Part shown: positions 58,059 through 64,000 of the stretch, piece by piece
How positions within the stretch are numbered: the first letter of the stretch is position 1
Layout: each line of letters opens with the position of its first letter
Source of the DNA: Glycine soja
Lineage: Eukaryota; Streptophyta; Magnoliopsida; Fabales; Fabaceae
Assembly: GCF_004193775.1 (NCBI RefSeq)
Contig: NC_041004.1
Location: 39,394,411 to 39,458,410 of the forward strand
DNA length: 64,000 bases
Direction of reading: 5' to 3'
The notes under the pieces: model-generated
Database searches by the model: none
What the model was told of the DNA's origin: nothing
The model's input: only the letters and a program-made list of their open reading frames with translations
Made by a program: the position numbers and the translations under genes

Positions 58059-60920
58059 TTTAAATGTGTAACTAACATTTTTAATAAGTGTTAGACAAAA
58101 AAATATTACTAAAATTATATGTGATATAGTGTACCTAACTTTTTAATAAGTTAGAACGTTCAGTAATGACTTTGTTTAAACTCTTTTTTAAAAAATATTT
58201 TTTCTTTTTATTTTTTTATTGTGTTTTTTAAATTTTTTATTTGAAAATAATATTTTTTTTACTTATTTTAAAAAGGAAATCATATTTACTTATTAAAAAC
58301 ATTTTTTTAAAAGTACTTATTTTAAAATTGCGTTTTTAAAATTTAAACAAACCAGCATTATATCTCAGGCAACTAGCTTGAGCGATATATCCATTACCTA
58401 GCTACAACTAATTAAGGCCAGTTTGTTTTTCCGTTAAAACGGGACGGCATAAATTCTAATGCACTTCATCGCATAAGTAACACATTCATGAGTTGCTTCT
58501 CAAAACGTTAGGGAAGATAGCGTACCAATAGTATAAACAGTTACTGATTAATTGAAAAATTCTGTTGCAGATGGAATTTGAAGGTCAATTTAATTACTAA
58601 CAACATGGAAAGCTACTCTAAGTTCCAGTCATATTAAGCCTCAGTTTATTTTAAATTTTACTATAATTAATTTTTAAAATTAATTTTAAATTAATAAATA
58701 TAACAGATCTTTTATTAAAATGTATATCATAATATATAAAATTGACTCACTTGCAAACTAAGCAAGTATTAAATCTTTTTAACTATTCATGAGAAGAAGA
58801 AAAAAAAATCATTCTTACAATAGGTGTCATGAAAAATGTATGTAAAAATAATATAATTTTTTTTATAACAAATTAAGCAATGATATGAAATAATTAGCAG
58901 GCCAACGCAGCAATCCTGCACTTTTGCTTGAAAAGAAAGGAACTTTGTCTTTTAGTATTGTAAAGGGCAAAAAGACATTGATTCATGCAGGAAAGAAAGT
59001 TGAAAACCCGATCGACCACCATTGAATTTCTAACCCTATGTTTGATTAGACAGAAAATTAGAGGAAGAAAATAAGACTTGCATATGGATAACAGGTATGT
59101 TGATAAATCGATTAATTTAATGTGTATCGAAAAAATTAATTAAAAAATTAGATAATAGAATAAATAAAAATTTGAATGGATAAAAAATTTGAAAAATATG
59201 ATTTTTTATTTAATTGGATTGAATTTAAGATTTGAATTTAAATTTATCTAATCCAATTTAAATTGAATTTATATATATGTATTTTTATTTATAAATTTGT
59301 AATGTCATTCATATTTTTATTTTTATTTTCTATATATTTATAAAATTATCATATAACTTATATATGAAAAATACATTTAGTTAAAGAAATTTTTTACTAC
59401 TTATTTGAGTTAACTAGATGGATAAATATATTATTATTAGTTATAGAATGACATGTGAGTGAAATATTTGATAGTTTAATTATTTTTATTATATTTACAA
59501 TGTATCTTATTTTTATTTAATATTTTAAAAACACAAAAATAAGAATAAAATTGAAAATTGAAAATTGATATAATCTAATTATTTTAAATTAGATCGGATT
59601 GAATTAGATTAAAATTTTAAATTGAACTGATTGGCTGATCCAATCTAATCTGCTAACACCTCTAATGATTAACAAAATATTTTTTTTGTTTGATTGAAAA
59701 GAAAATGAAAAAATAAAACTTATTTTGGATAGAAAGAAAAAAAATGAGGAAGGGACTGTGTAGATCATTTAAAGACAAAAGTATTCTTATTTATATAATT
59801 TTGTTTTCTCATATGGGGTATTTATATCATTTAATGCTCAAATATTTTTTATTTATTTCACTTTTCTAGTTGTTATTTTCTTTTCCTTTTTTAATCTTTC
59901 TTTCACTTTCTTTTCTTCATATTTACTTCATAAATCAATCAAACATGTACTAATGATATATTTTTCATTCATAAAAATTGAAGCAAGAAGATTTACCCTA
60001 ATAATATGTTTTAATAGAGAAAAAGATAATAACAAATAAAAAAATTATTTGATTTCATAGAAAATAAAATAAAAATTCTAAAAAATTATAATTTTTTTCT
60101 TTATTCCTAGTTTCCTTTTATTTATATTCTAAACTTTTCTTTTTCCTTCACTTTCACTTCCCCGTACCAAACTAATCATAAAATAAAATTAGTGTTTGAT
60201 TAATTTTTTGTTATAAATATTTATAAAGGAGAAGAAAATAAAATAAAACAAACTTCTAAAAAAATTCTCACATTAACTTCTCTAAAAATTAATTTGAGCT
60301 TATTCATAAGTTAATTATTTTTAGTTTATAAAAACAATATTTATTTATTTTTTATAAATATTTTTAGAAAAAATTATACAAACAATCTTTAATTAATGGA
60401 AACATATTACTTGTTATCTAGACAACAAAAGGCCAAACAAACTTTTCTTTCTTAATTGTGTATGCAAGTATATGACATAGATATATAACACATCGATCAG
60501 TGTTGGAATTGTTTAATTGAAATCAGTGAACAACTCTGATTATGCTCTTGTTTTGTAATGATTTGATAGTGATGGCACGTTGATATGATGTGCTCTCACT
60601 ACCAAATTTTGGTGCCGAGTTTAAACTCAAGGACAAGTACAAGCTACAAATGCCATTGCCATCTACACCTTCCAGTAGCCTAGGAAGGTTCCTGCAAATA
60701 CTACCTCTAGTCGATCACTTGTTTTTTTATAAATAGAACCAGATATATATTATTACATAAGAGGTGTTAAATCTATCTATCTGATCTATCTATAAAATTA
60801 AATAAATAGCTTGAATTCAAATCATTTATTTATTTTATAAATGATTAATTTATTATTTTTTAAAATCCAATAAATTCTATAAGGAATATTTAATATTAAA
60901 GAAATTGGGGGGCAATTTTC
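57712..60920. other. Intergenic AT-rich DNA
   Basis: No gene recognised. Contains a (TA)n run near 58028-58052 and, at 59190-59290 and 59555-59640, recurring TTTAAATTGAATT / ATCTAATCCAATTTAAATTG motifs of an old interspersed repeat. Confidence 0.5.
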
Positions 60921-61330
60921 GACTAATGTTGATCAAAGTTTTTTTTTTTTTCAGACGACGATGTTTACGACTATTTTTTTTATTATTGACCACGACGACT
61001 ATTTTTTTATTATTGACGACAATGAGACTTTTTTAGTTAATCTTAATCAGACAATTTTTTATTGATATTGACTCATAATATTTTGTACAACATTGATCGG
61101 ACAATTTTTTAGCCACGTCAATTAGGATTATTTTTCTTGACATCAATTAGAATTATTTTCAATAAATGATTACACATGTTATTTTTTGATTGATATCAAC
61201 ACATTTTTTTTTTTGTCGATCTCGATTAAGACTAGTTTTTGTTTGATATTGGATAAAGATATTTTTTTCATCAAAATTGATCAATTTCAACTGGGGTAAC
61301 TTTTAACCAATCTTGACCGGGACAACTTAA
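60921..61330. repeat. Degenerate minisatellite, units of about 40-45 bp
   Basis: Variants of a unit containing GATCGGACAATTTTTT, TTGACATCAATTAG and TTGATATTGACTC recur about nine times across 400 bp, for example TTGATATTGACTCATAAT, ACATTGATCGGACAATTTTT, ACGTCAATTAGGATTATTTT, ACATCAATTAGAATTATTTT, TTGATATCAACACATTTTTT, TCTTGACCGGGACAAC. Unit length and sequence vary, indicating an old array. No coding potential. Confidence 0.65.
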
Positions 61331-62293
61331 AAACATTGCCAGAAAAATCCTAACAATGAAGTTACCATACATATGATTTTCGAATTTTATTATTTAAATA
61401 TATTAATTTAGAAATATTTTATTAATATTATTATATATACATCTTAAAAAAATTCTAAAAATAAAATAACAAATAACAAATTGTTGCATGAACAATATCA
61501 TTATCCATAATTTTTTTACAAATTACTAGAATCAGTGTCATCACAGGTCCATCGAGATCAAAGTATGTCAAGTGTCACACGATGAACAGAGGCATGCCGT
61601 GCCGTAATACCTACTAGAGCTAGGGAAAATCTCAGCAGAATTCTTTTTGACCGACTGTTAATTGGTGTTTGAAGAAGCATTAAAAAAACAAATCAACATT
61701 TGATTTCGTTGTAAAAACTACAAACATGATGTTATTTAGTTAGTTTGACACGTGAAAGGTTTACTGGTTGGGTGGCCTTTGCATGTAATCCTTCGGATCA
61801 TTTTGTGATTTTATTTTTTGACAAATTTTTTGTGTGACAACAACTTTCCTAGGGGATATTGCTTTTTGGAAAGTTAATTCTTTGTTTCAATAAAATTTCT
61901 TCCACTAAAACCAAATCCCAAAATTGCAAGTTCATTATTATTTTCTTTTAAAAGAGGTCTATCATTATTATTATTATTATTGCTATTTTTGGAAATTTTC
62001 TTTTTCATTTTCCATTCTGATTATTTATCGTATTTATTATTTCCTTTAATTTCCTTAGCAATCTCTCTTTTTTTCCCACTCATTATACTCATAGACTATA
62101 TTTTTAGCATGCTCCTTCTATGTTTTCCAAATTGCAAAACAAATTTAGTAAAAAGTATTTAGTTATATAAAGTAAACATTTGTCTTGTATATTGCTGAGA
62201 CTAGAACACTAGTGATATAAAAAAATAAATAAGAATTCTTTAACATGTACTGTACTTAATAGAAGTATCCAGCCACAACAGGTTTTTTATTAT

Positions 62294-62340
<47 letters not shown>

Positions 62341-62938
62341 TTTTGAGTTGGGACACGTTAGGGTGGATATGGCCAAAGCGGACTTCTAAATTTCGTATGT
62401 CAGCGTTAAGAGTGACATTTGTTAAGAGGATAAAAGAAAAAACCTATAAAACAAAGAATTTTGACGCTCAAAGCATGTATATGTGTATGTAAGCATGTAT
62501 CCACAAGTGTAAAACTCAAGTGAGTGCTCGAGAGATATGTGTTGAGAGTTCAATAAAACCTAATATTTATAGGAGTGGAATGAAGCTGCAGATTTTTATT
62601 TGTGGGAATTGTTATAACCTTTGGAAATAATTACTGACTAATAGATAATAGCTAGTAACTTGTAGATAAAGTTAGAGATAATGTATTGCTTATAAATAAT
62701 TGCTAGTAGATCACTTAACACTTACCGATGATGAGTAACTTATAGGTAATTGAATACCTACCAAGAGATAAAGTAGGTATGATATATTCAACTAATAAGA
62801 AGTTAGAAATAATGTGTTTGTTAGGGAGTTCGATTGTTAAGTGTCGAATGTTCAGTTCTTGTGTCAAGACTAACATATATGAAAGATAGACGCATGTTTC
62901 AAAATATCATTATTTGTGGATGTAAATAGTATATATAT

Positions 62939-62992
<54 letters not shown>

Positions 62993-63867
62993 CGGATTTT
63001 GAACTACAAATTCTAAAGAGTTGGTCGAGTGAAATAAAAAAGTAACTCATGTCTAATAGGTTGTAGATACGGATAATGTAAATATAAATACATTTATAGA
63101 CTAGCTAGGTTGTTTTGATATATACCATACCCACAATCTTTAAAGGGAATATCATACGACGAAATGTCCATACAAACACAGAGAATATGGGAATGCATTT
63201 AATAAAAATATTTTGTGAGAAGAATAAATATTAATAATAAGATATTATCATCAACAGTCAAGATTAAAATAAAAAGGGATTATGTTACTTTATTTTAAAG
63301 TTTTTATATATATAACCCAAATTTACCTTGACATAAAAAGAATTCAAAAAATTCTCATTGGATATGCTCTCATAAAAGAGTGAGATGAACAAATCTAGGT
63401 TGCATAAGCCTATATGAATGGTGAAGAGATTAAAAGTTTTTTAGTCCTGTAATTATTTTAAAAAATCTATTTTTTTAAAAAGATCACATAACTTAGATTT
63501 TAATCTTAATAATTCATGATAAATCTAATGATTGATAATAGTCGTTTTACTTATATAAAAAATATTTTTTGCACTAGACACATCACAATTCACACATATA
63601 TAAATTAAATATTTATATTATTTAATACTTTAATTAGATAATTATTCACAAAATTTATTGTTAGATTGAAAGTTTTTTTATATTATAATCCAGATCATTT
63701 CGACAAAGTCTTGTTGATTAATTTAAAATTATTTAATACCATATATATACATATATTATATCAAAATTGACTTAATGTGTTTTTTTAGAATATATTAAAA
63801 TGAAAACATTTTTTATTATAACTTTATAGGTATTTAAGTTTAATTTTTTTTTCACAAAATATTAATA

Positions 63868-63910
<43 letters not shown>

Positions 63911-64000
63911 ATTTAATGATTACATTAATTAAAAAATATACTATTTAATTGATGTTAAGTGTGTTTAGATAGACAAATAAGTTATCAAGAAGATTTAGTT
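61331..64000. other. Intergenic DNA to the window end, with TA microsatellites
   Basis: No gene recognised; the 60-codon plus-strand frame at 61980-62162 is a Phe/Leu-rich AT artefact. (TA)n tracts lie at 62298-62334, 62929-62989 (one interruption) and 63870-63905. Confidence 0.55.

Noticed and set aside
1..64000. tRNA, rRNA or CRISPR arrays
   Set aside because: No sequence with a full tRNA cloverleaf, no rRNA stretches, and no regularly spaced identical repeats with unique spacers; the DNA is plant nuclear.

Overview
This is plant nuclear DNA, most likely from a legume and probably Glycine (soybean) or a close relative. The reasons are the very AT-rich intergenic DNA, plant-type introns, many TA microsatellites, MITEs, LINE relics and a Ty3/gypsy element, and a CYP94A-type P450 that resembles legume CYP94A enzymes. 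The species call is inference; no search was run. Layout: 1-3.2 kb holds a single-exon cytochrome P450 (CYP94A-like). 7.9-8.1 kb holds a small secreted-peptide gene. 9.6-10.6 kb is a terminal-inverted-repeat transposon carrying a captured piece of a clade-A PP2C gene. 15-33 kb is the most unusual part. Three head-to-tail duplicated units of about 5.7 kb period (A, B, C) each carry one gene for a closely related 64-65 aa secreted-peptide precursor under a conserved promoter block. A further member of the same family lies inverted at the right edge, silenced by one nonsense codon. Each unit has collected its own transposons: a long-TIR element and a LINE tail in A, two LINE relics and a MITE next to or in C, and a 1.1 kb TIR element after C. 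35.4-39.5 kb on the minus strand is a three-exon F-box/kelch-repeat gene. Its first intron looks like a SINE that inserted into the coding sequence with a 12-bp target duplication containing AG|GT, so splicing at the duplicated site would remove the SINE exactly. 42.5-43.1 kb has tandem and palindromic low-complexity repeats. 43.4-47.5 kb is a degenerate Ty3/gypsy LTR retrotransposon with both LTRs but almost no reverse transcriptase or RNase H. 50.5-51.2 kb encodes a SUPERMAN-type C2H2 zinc-finger repressor with a C-terminal EAR motif. From 51.2 kb to the end there are no convincing genes, only MITE-like repeats, a 134-bp palindrome, a degenerate minisatellite and microsatellites. How the genes relate: the P450 (fatty-acid or jasmonate-type omega-hydroxylation), the secreted peptides, the F-box adaptor and the zinc-finger repressor are independent loci, not an operon. 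The one group with a shared origin and probably shared regulation is the peptide family at 7.9, 18.7, 24.4, 30.2 and 32.3 kb. Its C-terminal proline-rich motif looks like a processed signalling peptide distantly similar to CLE, PIP and IDA peptides, but it matches none of these cleanly.
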